A stretch of 64,000 nucleotides of DNA from Trichocoleus sp. FACHB-40 (lineage in GTDB: Bacteria > Cyanobacteriota > Cyanobacteriia > Cyanobacteriales > FACHB-T130). The translations under genes were made by a program, and so were the position numbers. The stretch spans positions 16,232-80,231 of the forward strand of contig NZ_JACJPF010000110.1 of the NCBI RefSeq assembly GCF_014695915.1. The letters are read 5' to 3'. The notes under the pieces were generated by a model. The model saw nothing but the letters and a program-made list of their open reading frames with translations, did no database searches and was not told where the DNA came from. This document shows, piece by piece, positions 26,117-35,100 of this stretch (position 1 is the stretch's first letter; each line of letters opens with the position of its first letter).

Positions 26117-27739
26117 ATGGGGGTAGGGATAGTAATGGTAGGCCCAGAAAGTAGACTTTTTTGCCGTTTGGATGGTTTGACACCACAAGTTAGAGAACAA
26201 CAAAGACTCAAGGCTTTGCGAGAGTTGGGGCTACTGGAAACAGAAATAATTCCAGTTTTTGAGGAAGCTACACAAACAGCAGCCCGCTTTTTGGAAGCGC
26301 CAATCTGCTTTTTGGGTTTAATAGCACAAGAAACCCAGTGGCTCAAGTCAGCTGTGGGTTTATCGCGAGTGGGACTGATGAACGAGCTAGCGACTTCGCG
26401 GCAAATCCCACGCAATGAAACCTTCTGCGCTTATGTAGTAGATAGTCATCAGGTATTGGCAATTTACGATACTAATGACAAGCTTTGCCAGCCAATATTT
26501 GCTGAGAGTTTGCTGGTGCAGCACTACGGCATCCGTTCCTACTTAGGCACCCCACTGCTGACATCTGATGGAATTTGTCTGGGTACGCTGGCAGTAATGG
26601 ATTTAGTGCCTCGTAGTTTTACCAGCAAAGATATTGAATTCTTGGCACTCATGGCACGCTGGAGCCTGAGCGAATATGAGCGAAACCTTCTGCTTCTGGG
26701 AACGCGGCAAGTGGATTCGCCACAGCGTATCAGCTCCAGCAGTCAATGGTTTGCTAAATCGTCGCTACACGCCCCACCAGACTCATACGATCACTTAGGA
26801 TACAACGCCGCTACTCCCCTGAATTCGAGCGATTTGCTTTCCCTGACCCGTTCAGCCCCCAACCCATCTGCAACTACCTCTGTTAAAGCTAAACTGCTAT
26901 CTCAGCTGTCCCAGGAACTGCGAACCCCACTAACTTCGGTGATGGGGATGGCGAGTGTTTTGGGTCGCGAAGTTTACGGGCCATTAACAACTAAGCAGAA
27001 GGAGTATCTGGAAATTATCCACCACAGCGGACGCCACTTAGTTTCGCTAGTGGATGAAATTTTGTCTCTGGGAGGGCTAGATGAAGGTAGCCAAAAACTC
27101 GATTTTACGTCTGTGGACATTGAAATGCTCTGTCAGCAGGCAATTAATAGCTTGGAACAGTTTGCGTCTGGGCGGCAGCAACAGATTCGTTTATCAATAG
27201 AACCTGGTAAGCGCATCTGGTTGCTGGATAAGGATAAGGTGCGGCAAATTCTCTACTACCTGATTTTTAATTTAATTAACTCAGGCAGTGCGGGTGGTGT
27301 GGTTCGCATTCATGTCTCTCGCAAAGGCGAAAGGCTGAACATTTCTGTCTGGGTTTCTCACCCTTGGTTAGGAGATGGTCTGCCTCAGATTGAGTTTTAC
27401 TCGCATTCAGAAGTTTCGACGCTCTCGGAGCGCTCAGAAGCGTCGCTGCAAGCCAGCATCACCCACACTCAGCAATCGCAATCATCTATGTCGTGCCTCC
27501 AAGCAGCTAATCCAATGCTGCTGAATGGTACTGGTACCGCTAATCCTCCCAGTCCGGAACCAGTATCTGGGCAGCAACAGAGCAATAGCAACTCTCGCGA
27601 AAATCTTGGACTTTTACTCAGCTGTCTGTTGGCGGAAATTCATGGCGGACAAATTTCTGTTCAAGGCTCTCCAGACGCAGGTTATCGCTATGTTGTCAGC
27701 TTGCCGCCAATGGAGAGTGAAGAAACATTTGACGATTGA
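26117..27739 (+). CDS. GAF-domain histidine kinase-like protein, probably catalytically dead
   Basis: 540 residues. GAF domain at about 25-195 (FEEATQTAARFLEAPICFLGLI, YLGTPLLTSDGICLGTLAVMD). A Ser/Pro-rich linker leads to a HisKA-like helix at about 258-330. The H-box reads LLSQLSQELRTPL: the phosphoacceptor position is Gln266 (CAG at 26912-26914), not His. The ATPase part is also altered: the N-box Asn pattern is weak (YYLIFNLINS), the G1 DxGxG motif is absent, and the G2 box reads NLGLLLSCLLAE, followed by HGGQISVQGSPDAGYRYVVSLP. It may be a scaffold or allosteric partner. No reading-frame damage, so it appears maintained. It lies between gun4 and ictB. Confidence 0.85.
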   Translation: MGVGIVMVGPESRLFCRLDGLTPQVREQQRLKALRELGLLETEIIPVFEEATQTAARFLEAPICFLGLIAQETQWLKSAVGLSRVGLMNELATSRQIPRNETFCAYVVDSHQVLAIYDTNDKLCQPIFAESLLVQHYGIRSYLGTPLLTSDGICLGTLAVMDLVPRSFTSKDIEFLALMARWSLSEYERNLLLLGTRQVDSPQRISSSSQWFAKSSLHAPPDSYDHLGYNAATPLNSSDLLSLTRSAPNPSATTSVKAKLLSQLSQELRTPLTSVMGMASVLGREVYGPLTTKQKEYLEIIHHSGRHLVSLVDEILSLGGLDEGSQKLDFTSVDIEMLCQQAINSLEQFASGRQQQIRLSIEPGKRIWLLDKDKVRQILYYLIFNLINSGSAGGVVRIHVSRKGERLNISVWVSHPWLGDGLPQIEFYSHSEVSTLSERSEASLQASITHTQQSQSSMSCLQAANPMLLNGTGTANPPSPEPVSGQQQSNSNSRENLGLLLSCLLAEIHGGQISVQGSPDAGYRYVVSLPPMESEETFDD

Positions 27740-27778
27740 CTGACAATGGGCTATAGACTATGTACTTGGGAATAGGTA

Positions 27779-27842
27779 ATGGCTAATTGCTAACGGCTAA
27801 TGGCTAATGGCAATTAGCGCTTAAACAATTAGCAATTAGCAA
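27779..27842. repeat. Octamer repeat tract before ictB
   Basis: Copies of GGCTAATGGCTAAT and its complement ATTAGCAATTAGC lead directly into the ATG of ictB. No ribosome site is visible. Same family as the tracts at 16976, 17781 and 24455. Confidence 0.8.
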
Positions 27843-29276
27843 ATGACCAATTACATAACTCTTTGGCAACGATTTACCATGTCCAATTTGCCGCTTTATC
27901 AGTGGCAAAGCACCAGCTATTTACATCGGTTGGTTGGTATCCTGCGATCTTGGCGGCAAAGTAGCTGGCTGATGCAGTGGGAGCAAGCGATAGGAGCTGT
28001 GTTGGTAGCTTTAGTGTTTGTTTTAGCTCCTTTCGTGTCAAATGTACTGATCGGCGTGTTAATGGCTGCTGGTGCTGGTTTTTGGGCGCTGCTGACACTC
28101 TCGGATGATCGGGGGTACGTCCAAGGCTCCCCAAAGGTGACACCTATTCACTGGCTGGTTTTGCTGTACTGGGGTATTGCTACGATAGCAACGGCTTTGT
28201 CTCCGGAGAAGGAAGCAGCTTTTAAGGGATGGTCGAAGCTAACGCTATATTTGCTGTTTTTTGCGCTGATGGCGCGGGTGTTGCGATCGCCTCGTCTGCG
28301 CTCAATACTTATTACCGTCTACTTGCACGTGGCGTTGATTGTCAGTGTATATGGGTTGCGGCAGTGGTTTTTTGGGGCAGAAGCTTTGGCAACTTGGACA
28401 GATCCCACGTCTCCCATGTCTCAAACTACGCGAGTTTACAGTTACCTGGGTAATCCTAATTTACTGGCAGCTTATCTGTTGCCTGCGATCGCTTTATCTT
28501 TGGCAGCTGTTTTCGTTTGGCGTGGTTGGGTTCCCAAAGCCTTAGCGTTGACGATGTTTGTGGTAAACTCTGCCTGTCTGGTTTTAACTTTTAGCCGCGG
28601 CGGTTGGATTGCCTTAATATTTTTGCTGGGCGCGTTTGGGATGATGGTGGTTTTCTGGTGGAGTATCCAGATGTCTCCTTTCTGGCGAACTTGGTCGCTA
28701 CCGTTGTTATTGGGAAGTTCGGCGGTTGTAGTATTGTTGGCGTTACTATTTGTGGAACCATTACGCGATCGCGTTTTCAGTATGTTTAGTGGTCGCAAGG
28801 ATAGCAGCAATAATTTTCGGCTCAATGTCTGGAGTGCGGTGAAAGAAATGATCTGGGATTACCCGATTCTGGGTATTGGCCCTGGTAATGTTGTCTTCAA
28901 TAAAATCTATCCGGTGTATCAGCTTCCTCGTTATAACGCTTTGAGTGCCTATTCTATCTTTCTGGAATTGCTTGTAGAAACTGGTTTTATCGGATTTACC
29001 AGTTTTATGTGGCTGCTAATTGTCACCTTTAACCAGGGATGGTTACAACTCACTCGGTTGCGGGAAGTACAAAGACGCGACGGGTTTTGGCTGATGGCGG
29101 CGATTGCGGCTATGTTGGGTTTGCTGGGACACGGGTTGGTAGATACAGTCTGGTACCGACCGGAAGTTAATACTCTCTGGTGGATGATGGTGGCGTTAAT
29201 TGCTAGTTATTACATTGTCTCCCCTGCAAGCGATCGCACTTTGCCCAGGAGTTCGGGATATAGCGATCGCGTTTGA
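27843..29276 (+). CDS. ictB: IctB-like membrane protein, O-antigen ligase superfamily
   Basis: 477 residues with about ten transmembrane helices. Recognised by SYLGNPNLLAAYLLPAIALSLA, FSRGGWIALIFLL and the periplasmic loop FRLNVWSAVKEMIWDYPILGIGPGNVVFNKIYPVYQLPRYNALSAYSIFLELLVETG, the Wzy_C/O-antigen-ligase core. IctB was first described as a bicarbonate transport gene of cyanobacteria; direct transport has not been demonstrated, and the fold is that of glycan ligases. A second ATG 36 bases downstream (MSNLPLYQW) is also a credible start. Strong terminator follows. Confidence 0.9.
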   Translation: MTNYITLWQRFTMSNLPLYQWQSTSYLHRLVGILRSWRQSSWLMQWEQAIGAVLVALVFVLAPFVSNVLIGVLMAAGAGFWALLTLSDDRGYVQGSPKVTPIHWLVLLYWGIATIATALSPEKEAAFKGWSKLTLYLLFFALMARVLRSPRLRSILITVYLHVALIVSVYGLRQWFFGAEALATWTDPTSPMSQTTRVYSYLGNPNLLAAYLLPAIALSLAAVFVWRGWVPKALALTMFVVNSACLVLTFSRGGWIALIFLLGAFGMMVVFWWSIQMSPFWRTWSLPLLLGSSAVVVLLALLFVEPLRDRVFSMFSGRKDSSNNFRLNVWSAVKEMIWDYPILGIGPGNVVFNKIYPVYQLPRYNALSAYSIFLELLVETGFIGFTSFMWLLIVTFNQGWLQLTRLREVQRRDGFWLMAAIAAMLGLLGHGLVDTVWYRPEVNTLWWMMVALIASYYIVSPASDRTLPRSSGYSDRV

Positions 29277-29300
29277 TAATTTTCTCCTTCTCTTATGAAA

Positions 29301-29342
29301 AAAAAAGCAGAAAGATTTTTTCGTCTTTCTGCTTTTTTTTTT
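29301..29342. terminator. Bidirectional intrinsic terminator
   Basis: GCAGAAAGA (29307-29315) pairs with TCTTTCTGC (29324-29332), flanked by runs of A and T of ten bases, so it can serve both ictB and the convergent small gene. Confidence 0.92.
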
Positions 29343-29355
29343 AATTTTAATCTTT

Positions 29356-29661
29356 TTACTCTCTATATCCAGTACTACCAGTGCGACTTGCTGGATCGGG
29401 GTCGCGGTATGCTGTCGGCTCATGGTTCTTGCGGCCAGCCAGCCCAGCTAAACCAGCCAGACCAAGTAAGCCCAGCCAGCCCCAATCGAAACCATCATCT
29501 TCGTTCTCAACAGCAACATCTTGGCCCGAAGTAGCGGGGTCTACAGTAGTTGTATTATCGGGATTTGTTTGAGCAGAGGCGGGCATAGTTAAGGGGAGAA
29601 GTGCCATACTCACGGTGAGAACGCCAGCTCCAACAACTTTCGACAAATTAGAACGCTTCAT
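29356..29661 (-). CDS. Small exported WGxxGxxG-motif protein
   Basis: 101 residues. Signal peptide (LSKVVGAGVLTVSMALLPLTMPASAQ) followed by an acidic Thr/Asp-rich stretch (NPDNTTTVDPATSGQDVAVENEDDGFD), then the motif DWGWLGLLGLAGLAGLAGRK and a polar tail. The Trp-Gly start with glycine every third residue and a terminal Arg-Lys is the WGxxGxxG sorting-like motif common in cyanobacteria, similar in layout to other short C-terminal anchoring signals. Function unknown. Confidence 0.82.
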   Translation of the reverse strand: MKRSNLSKVVGAGVLTVSMALLPLTMPASAQTNPDNTTTVDPATSGQDVAVENEDDGFDWGWLGLLGLAGLAGLAGRKNHEPTAYRDPDPASRTGSTGYRE

Positions 29662-29812
29662 AAGTTAAATTAAGTAAAGTGCTTTGTGAGTTCCTAACTT
29701 ATAAAGGTAGACTTCTTCCCCAAAAATAGAATCAATCTGTGGCTATAAAGTTAGCTGGTTGTTCCCTCTAACTATAGATATAGAAGATGCACTTTTTCCC
29801 CACTTTCTGAGT

Positions 29813-30280
29813 TTAGTAATTTTTCATGGCTCGTTCCATATCGCGTTTATCTTCACGTTTCTTGATGTCTTCGCGCTTATCGTGCAGCTTTTTCCCTTTG
29901 CCAAGCCCAATTGTTAGCTTCACCCAACCCCGCTTTAAATACATTTTCAAAGGAACTAAAGTTAAGCCCTGCTGTTCCACCTTGCCAATCAGTTTGCGGA
30001 TTTCCTGTCGGTGCAGCAGCAGTTTGCGCGTGCGCCTGGGGTCGTGGTTGAAAAATTCGCCGATACCCTTGTACGGCGAAATGTGGACGTTTATCAGCCA
30101 TACTTCACTATTGCGAATCAAAGCATAGCCATCTCGCAGATTAACCTGACCTTGGCGAATCGATTTAACTTCTGTACCAGTTAACTCAATTCCAGCCTCA
30201 TAGGTTTCCAAAATTTCATAGAGGAAACGGGCTTGTCGGTTATCGCTAATAATTTTAATACCTTCGTTCTTTTCACTCAT
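29813..30280 (-). CDS. smpB: tmRNA-binding protein SmpB
   Basis: 155 residues, full length. Family motifs: [77 protein letters not shown], and the basic tail [16 protein letters not shown] that contacts the ribosome decoding centre. It delivers tmRNA to stalled ribosomes. The tmRNA gene was looked for nearby and not recognised in the window. Confidence 0.97.
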   Translation of the reverse strand: MSEKNEGIKIISDNRQARFLYEILETYEAGIELTGTEVKSIRQGQVNLRDGYALIRNSEVWLINVHISPYKGIGEFFNHDPRRTRKLLLHRQEIRKLIGKVEQQGLTLVPLKMYLKRGWVKLTIGLGKGKKLHDKREDIKKREDKRDMERAMKNY

Positions 30281-30445
30281 CGCAACCCAGCTGTGGAAAA
30301 ACTTGTCTTAACGTAGCCTTAAAATGCAAGCGATCGCAACAACCCAGAAGAGGGAGACAGGCAAATTCTCCTGATTATCTCGGTTTTCAGTCTATAACTA
30401 GGAACGAGAATAATTTCCTCAGTCGCCAGTCCCTGCTTTGCATAA

Positions 30446-32386
30446 CTATCGGGAACGGACTTTAATAGTAACTTCTTGGAGGCGGCTACCAGGGTTAATA
30501 TCTTGATACTTCTCCTTGGTGTTGCTGCTGGATGACACTTTGTTGGCTGAAGAAGACTTGGCGGTTGATATTGCAGCCTTTTGAGCCTCAGTCTGGATGT
30601 GCTGCTTTTTGGTGTACTCAGCAATTTTGGCTTGAGCTTGAGCGTAGGTGGGAGTGTCTTGAGGAATCTGTTGGAGATAGTTTAAGGCACCAGCAAAATT
30701 TGTTTGGGCGGCTCTTTCGTATGCTTGTTGTAACAAATATTCAGATTTAATCCGCTCTTTCTCAGTATATTCTACCAATTTTTGTTGAATTGTTACATCT
30801 GCCGTATCTTTAGGAATTAATTTCAGATAGTTAACAGCGCTGGTAAAGTCTTTTTCTGAAGCTTTTTCATAGGCTTTTTGAATTAATTGTTTTGCTTCTG
30901 CTTCTATTTTGGGTTGCGCTTTTTGGAGGATTGGCTCGGCTTTCTTTTCCCAAAAAGGAACATCAGGAATCTTACGAGCGGCAACTACGACATCTAACCA
31001 TCGGCTTTCCTTAAATGCTTGTTCAGCGGCTTTAAATTGAGTAGCGGCGGTATGCCAATCTTGGCTCCACTCTTGGATAGCGGCTTGAGCTTCTGGATAG
31101 ACGGTACTTTTTGAAGGAATGGACTTAGCCAGCGCGATCGCGCCTTTGAAATCTCCATTTTGATATTTTTCCTGCGCCGTTACTAAAGTTCCTGATGTTG
31201 ATTCTGAGGGAAACGCTTGCAGCAAAGAATATACTCCACCCGCAATTACTAAACTATTAGCTGCAATACCTATAGTAACTCCAGTAAGAACAGGAGAAGT
31301 AGGAATTTTTTTTACATTTGGGTTAAATAAATTTTGCCTAACAAGTGCTTCAGAGTTCTCTACGGGCGGGTTTGTTAACACTTCTTGTATACTCGCCGTT
31401 TCCCCGCCCCATACTTTCGAGAAGGGTAAGAGGCGGCGTAAACCCGCTTCCACAATTACGGCTCGGCTCAACACTTCTTGCCTACCAGCCGACATTCGGA
31501 TACAGTCCGCCTCTAGGACTTCTGGCTCCGAAATCTTTACGGTTAACGGTTGCAGCGCCTGTAATGTTTCAAATGCTGATTGGTAGCGGGTGCGAAAGTG
31601 ATAGCGTACCATTTTTTTTAGCACCGAAATTAACTCATTTAGAGGTGATTCATACATTGCTTCTAGCGGCAAATGATGCTCCCAAATCACCTCCCCCGTA
31701 ACCGGATCTTCTGTTAGTTGGGCTGGTTCCACACCTATCAGTGCTTGGATGGCAATCATTCCCAGAGCATAAATATCGCTATTTGGGTGGGGATGTCCTA
31801 TCAGTTGCTCGGCGGGAATATACCCCAACCCACTAATAGCCAGGGTAGTGTTACTCTGGGCTTTATCTATAGTAAAATGCTGCGATTGAACTGCGCTAAA
31901 ATCTGTTAGAAATAACTTGCCATCTCCGGAGCGTCTAATGATATTGTTCGGTTTAATATCGCAATAAATGATACCTTGAGAGTGAACAAAGTCAAGAATG
32001 CACAAGATATCTTGCAGCATCTGTACAACTTGACTTTGAGTCCACCGTTTGACACAGCCTTTGCTGATTGGCAGTTCCGCACTCAGCGGATGACCTTGAA
32101 TGAATTCTTGCACTAAGAAAAATTCTTGGTTTTCTTCAAAGTAGTCTAATAGTTGGGGAATATGCTCGTTATCTTTTAGTTTCTTTAAAGTTTCGGTTTC
32201 ACAGATAAACCTACGCTTTGTAATTGAAGAGAGGTTGGGGACTGGAGTGGCAAAATTGAAGTGTTTGAGAACACATCTGGGGTTGCCTGTTTGGTGAAGG
32301 TCTTCAGCAATATAGGTTTGCCCAAAAACCCCAGAGATCAGGAGCTGGACAATTTGGTAACGACTTTTTACTATTTTGCCGATCAT
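30446..32386 (-). CDS. Divergent Ser/Thr kinase-like protein with membrane helix and helical repeats
   Basis: 646 residues. Kinase fold at about 10-270, but with non-standard motifs: the glycine loop reads LISGVFGQTY (first Gly replaced), the HRD motif is Tyr-Cys-Asp (C142-D143 in IIYCDIKPNNII), and DFG is Asp-Phe-Ser (D162-F163-S164). The VAIK-type Lys (CVLKHF) and both catalytic Asp remain, so activity is possible but not assured. A transmembrane helix at about 368-392 (VTIGIAANSLVIAGGVYSLL) is followed by TPR-like helical repeats (AYEKASEKDFTSAVNYLKLIP and AYERAAQTNFAGALNYLQQIP). Divergently oriented to the kinase at 32830. Confidence 0.88.
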   Translation of the reverse strand: MIGKIVKSRYQIVQLLISGVFGQTYIAEDLHQTGNPRCVLKHFNFATPVPNLSSITKRRFICETETLKKLKDNEHIPQLLDYFEENQEFFLVQEFIQGHPLSAELPISKGCVKRWTQSQVVQMLQDILCILDFVHSQGIIYCDIKPNNIIRRSGDGKLFLTDFSAVQSQHFTIDKAQSNTTLAISGLGYIPAEQLIGHPHPNSDIYALGMIAIQALIGVEPAQLTEDPVTGEVIWEHHLPLEAMYESPLNELISVLKKMVRYHFRTRYQSAFETLQALQPLTVKISEPEVLEADCIRMSAGRQEVLSRAVIVEAGLRRLLPFSKVWGGETASIQEVLTNPPVENSEALVRQNLFNPNVKKIPTSPVLTGVTIGIAANSLVIAGGVYSLLQAFPSESTSGTLVTAQEKYQNGDFKGAIALAKSIPSKSTVYPEAQAAIQEWSQDWHTAATQFKAAEQAFKESRWLDVVVAARKIPDVPFWEKKAEPILQKAQPKIEAEAKQLIQKAYEKASEKDFTSAVNYLKLIPKDTADVTIQQKLVEYTEKERIKSEYLLQQAYERAAQTNFAGALNYLQQIPQDTPTYAQAQAKIAEYTKKQHIQTEAQKAAISTAKSSSANKVSSSSNTKEKYQDINPGSRLQEVTIKVRSR

Positions 32387-32829
32387 TGGGTGGATTGCCA
32401 GCTCCTTATACAGTGGCTTTTAAACGCACATCTAGAATATATATATATTTTTTCGGGAATTTCCCTGTCTTTCCGGATCTTGTGGAAAGCGATCGCTTGC
32501 GGGTTGCATACCCAGAACCCCAGCAACAGCAAGGAAATCGCCCTAAACGCCGTACAATGCCCTCGCAAGCTGGGTTAGTATTTTTTCGGTAAGACGCGAT
32601 CGCTTGCGTAAACCTTCTCTCACGTCCTCCCACTCAGCACTTTTTTCCAATAAGCTGTAACATCCAATAATTAGGGCGGATGAAAGCGCAAAGCTTACTT
32701 GCGGTGTCTGATTAATTGTTTTCACCCGTGTAGGTGGAGTTAGGCGCGTTGTTCTGTGCCAAAATCGTTTTCAGCCGTTGCGCGATTTTTTGCAAGACCC
32801 TTCTTTAACGCCAACTGTCACGAAACTGC
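32387..32829. other. Divergent promoter region between two kinases
   Basis: About 440 bases, with an AT stretch near 32434-32452 (ATATATATATTTTTTC) and two HIP1-type sites. No gene recognised on either strand. Confidence 0.5.
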
Positions 32830-34962
32830 ATGAACTTAACTTTAGGACAAATACTAGGAGGACACTACCAAATCATCAACTCCTTGGGAGGAGGTGGGTT
32901 TGGTAAAACTTACCTTGCTAAAGATATGTATCTCCCTGGCAATCCTCCGTGCGTTGTTAAGCAACTTAAGCCTCAGTCAACCAATCCGCAGACTTTAGAA
33001 ATAGCAAGGCGTTTATTCGATACTGAAGCCAAAGTTTTGTATCAATTAGGAAATCACGCTCAAATTCCCCGCCTTTTTGCTTACTTTGAGGAAAATCAAG
33101 AGTTTTATCTAATTCAAGAATTTATTGAAGGCTATAACCTCAGCGAGGAACTCACTCCCGGTAAACAGTTGAGTGAAGATGAAGTTGTTTCCCTTTTACA
33201 AGATATTTTAGAAATTTTAGAATTTGTCCATCAACAAAATGTAATTCACCGTGATATTAATCCCCGTAACTTAATCCGTCGTCAGGAAGACGATAAGTTA
33301 GTTTTAATTGATTTTGGTGCAGTAAAACAAATCAGCACTCAGATAATTAATGGTATACAGAGTAACTTGACTGTAGCTATTGGTACGCAAGGGTATCTAC
33401 CCAGCGAACAAGCTAACGGACACCCTAAATTAACTAGCGATATTTACGCTGTGGGAATGATTGGGATTCAAGCTCTCACTGGGATATTTCCTAATCAGTT
33501 AAAAACCGATCTGGATACTGGGGAAATCATCTGGCGTAATCATTCATCAGTTAGCAATGCTCTGGGGAATGTTTTAGACAAGATGGTGCGTTATGATTTT
33601 CGGCAGCGCTACCAATCAGCATCTGAAGGATTGCAAGCACTTAAAGATTTGAAGATTCCTACTGGTGTCACGATGATGGTTTCGCCAGTTGCTAAAACGC
33701 CAGTTCGTCCAACAACTCAGAAGAAAGCTAAAAAATCAGTCTCGGTTTGGAGAAATGTTTTAATATTAACTGTTCTGCTTGGATTGGGGACAGTGGGCGG
33801 ATTTTATTTGGTAAATTTTGTTAATTCTTCTAATGCAACTGATTTATATAATCGAGGCAAGACGCTATCTGAGTTAAACCGGAATGAAGAAGCGATCGCG
33901 CTTTACAACAAAGCTCTTAAAATTAGTCCAGATTACTTTGAGGCTTGGAATGGCCGCGGTAAATCTCTGTTAAATTTAAAGAAGTACAAAGAGGCACTTG
34001 ATGCCTATGATAAAGCAATTCAACTGAATCCAGTTTCTTTTGAAGCTTGGGCTGGTAGAGGTTATGTCTTGGATAACTTGCAGCGATACAAAGAAGCAAT
34101 TTATTCTTTTGACAAGGCTTTGGAAGTTAAGCAGAACTCGCCTGAAGTCTGGAATGGTAAAGGAGAAGCACAGACTAATTTACAGCAATACGAAGAAGCG
34201 ATAGACTCTTTTGATAAAGCAGTTAAATTTAAGCAAGATTATTATCAAGCTTGGTATAGTAAAGGATGGGCAGAGCATAATTTGCAGAAGTATGAGGATG
34301 CGATCGCGTCTTACGACAAAGCGATTGATTTCAAATCTGACTACGCGCAAGCTTGGCACAATCGCGGGAATTCGCTCATCAGCTTGCAACGCTACCAAGA
34401 TGCTGTTGAGTCTTATGAGAAAGCTGTTAAATTTCAGCCGAATAATTACAATGCTTGGTACAGTCGTGGCAACGCTTTAGTTAATTTGCAGCAATATAAA
34501 GAAGCGATTGATTCATATAAACAAGTGAATAAAATTCAACCAAGCTACTACAAAGGCTGGTACGCGAGAGGTTGGGCGCTGCATCAATTGGAACGTTACG
34601 AAGAAGCATTAGGCTTTTATCAAAAAGCGCTTAGATTAAATAATAATGATTATATAGTTTGGTACAATCTAGGGAATCTATTGTATAATTTGAAAAAATA
34701 CGAGGATGCGATCGCGTCTTATAACCGAGCTGTTGGTATTAGATCAGAACACTACGAAAGCTGGTTCAGTCGCGGCAATGCGCTATTTAATTTACAAAAA
34801 TACGAAGAAGCGCTGTCTTCCTATGAGAAGGCAATTCGATACAAGCCAGATTACCAGCAAGCAATAGAAGCTAAACAGCAGGTGGAGAGTCAAATGAAGC
34901 CAGAAAAGTTGACTCCAAAAGCAGGTAAAAAGTCAGATAAATCCGGAAAAGCTGACTCTTGA
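32830..34962 (+). CDS. Ser/Thr kinase with transmembrane helix and ten TPR repeats
   Basis: 710 residues. Kinase domain at 8-275: LGGGGFGKTYLAKD, CVVKQL, catalytic loop HRDINPRNL (His140-Asp142; the usual Lys after the Asp is Asn144) and intact DFG (161-163). A single transmembrane helix at about 308-332 (VLILTVLLGLGTVGGFYLV) is followed by ten consecutive 34-residue TPR units from 336 to about 675 (for example AWYSRGNALVNLQQYKEAIDSY) and a Lys-rich tail. The TPR part is predicted on the other side of the membrane from the kinase, giving a receptor-like layout. Paralogous in plan to the divergent neighbour and to the next gene. Confidence 0.93.
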   Translation: MNLTLGQILGGHYQIINSLGGGGFGKTYLAKDMYLPGNPPCVVKQLKPQSTNPQTLEIARRLFDTEAKVLYQLGNHAQIPRLFAYFEENQEFYLIQEFIEGYNLSEELTPGKQLSEDEVVSLLQDILEILEFVHQQNVIHRDINPRNLIRRQEDDKLVLIDFGAVKQISTQIINGIQSNLTVAIGTQGYLPSEQANGHPKLTSDIYAVGMIGIQALTGIFPNQLKTDLDTGEIIWRNHSSVSNALGNVLDKMVRYDFRQRYQSASEGLQALKDLKIPTGVTMMVSPVAKTPVRPTTQKKAKKSVSVWRNVLILTVLLGLGTVGGFYLVNFVNSSNATDLYNRGKTLSELNRNEEAIALYNKALKISPDYFEAWNGRGKSLLNLKKYKEALDAYDKAIQLNPVSFEAWAGRGYVLDNLQRYKEAIYSFDKALEVKQNSPEVWNGKGEAQTNLQQYEEAIDSFDKAVKFKQDYYQAWYSKGWAEHNLQKYEDAIASYDKAIDFKSDYAQAWHNRGNSLISLQRYQDAVESYEKAVKFQPNNYNAWYSRGNALVNLQQYKEAIDSYKQVNKIQPSYYKGWYARGWALHQLERYEEALGFYQKALRLNNNDYIVWYNLGNLLYNLKKYEDAIASYNRAVGIRSEHYESWFSRGNALFNLQKYEEALSSYEKAIRYKPDYQQAIEAKQQVESQMKPEKLTPKAGKKSDKSGKADS

Positions 34963-35100
34963 CAGGAAGCAATAGAGGAGCATCTCAAATAAATTTCCCA
35001 CAGGCTCAAGCCTCGCGCGAGGTTACTTGTTAGGCGTTTTTACAAAATTGAGATGCACTCCATCAGTATTAATTTGCTGCGCCGAGATTGAGAGACAGCG

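Noticed and set aside
29700..30450. tmRNA gene near smpB
   Set aside because: The flanking DNA shows no tRNA-Ala-like ends or tag reading frame; the spacer regions are too short.
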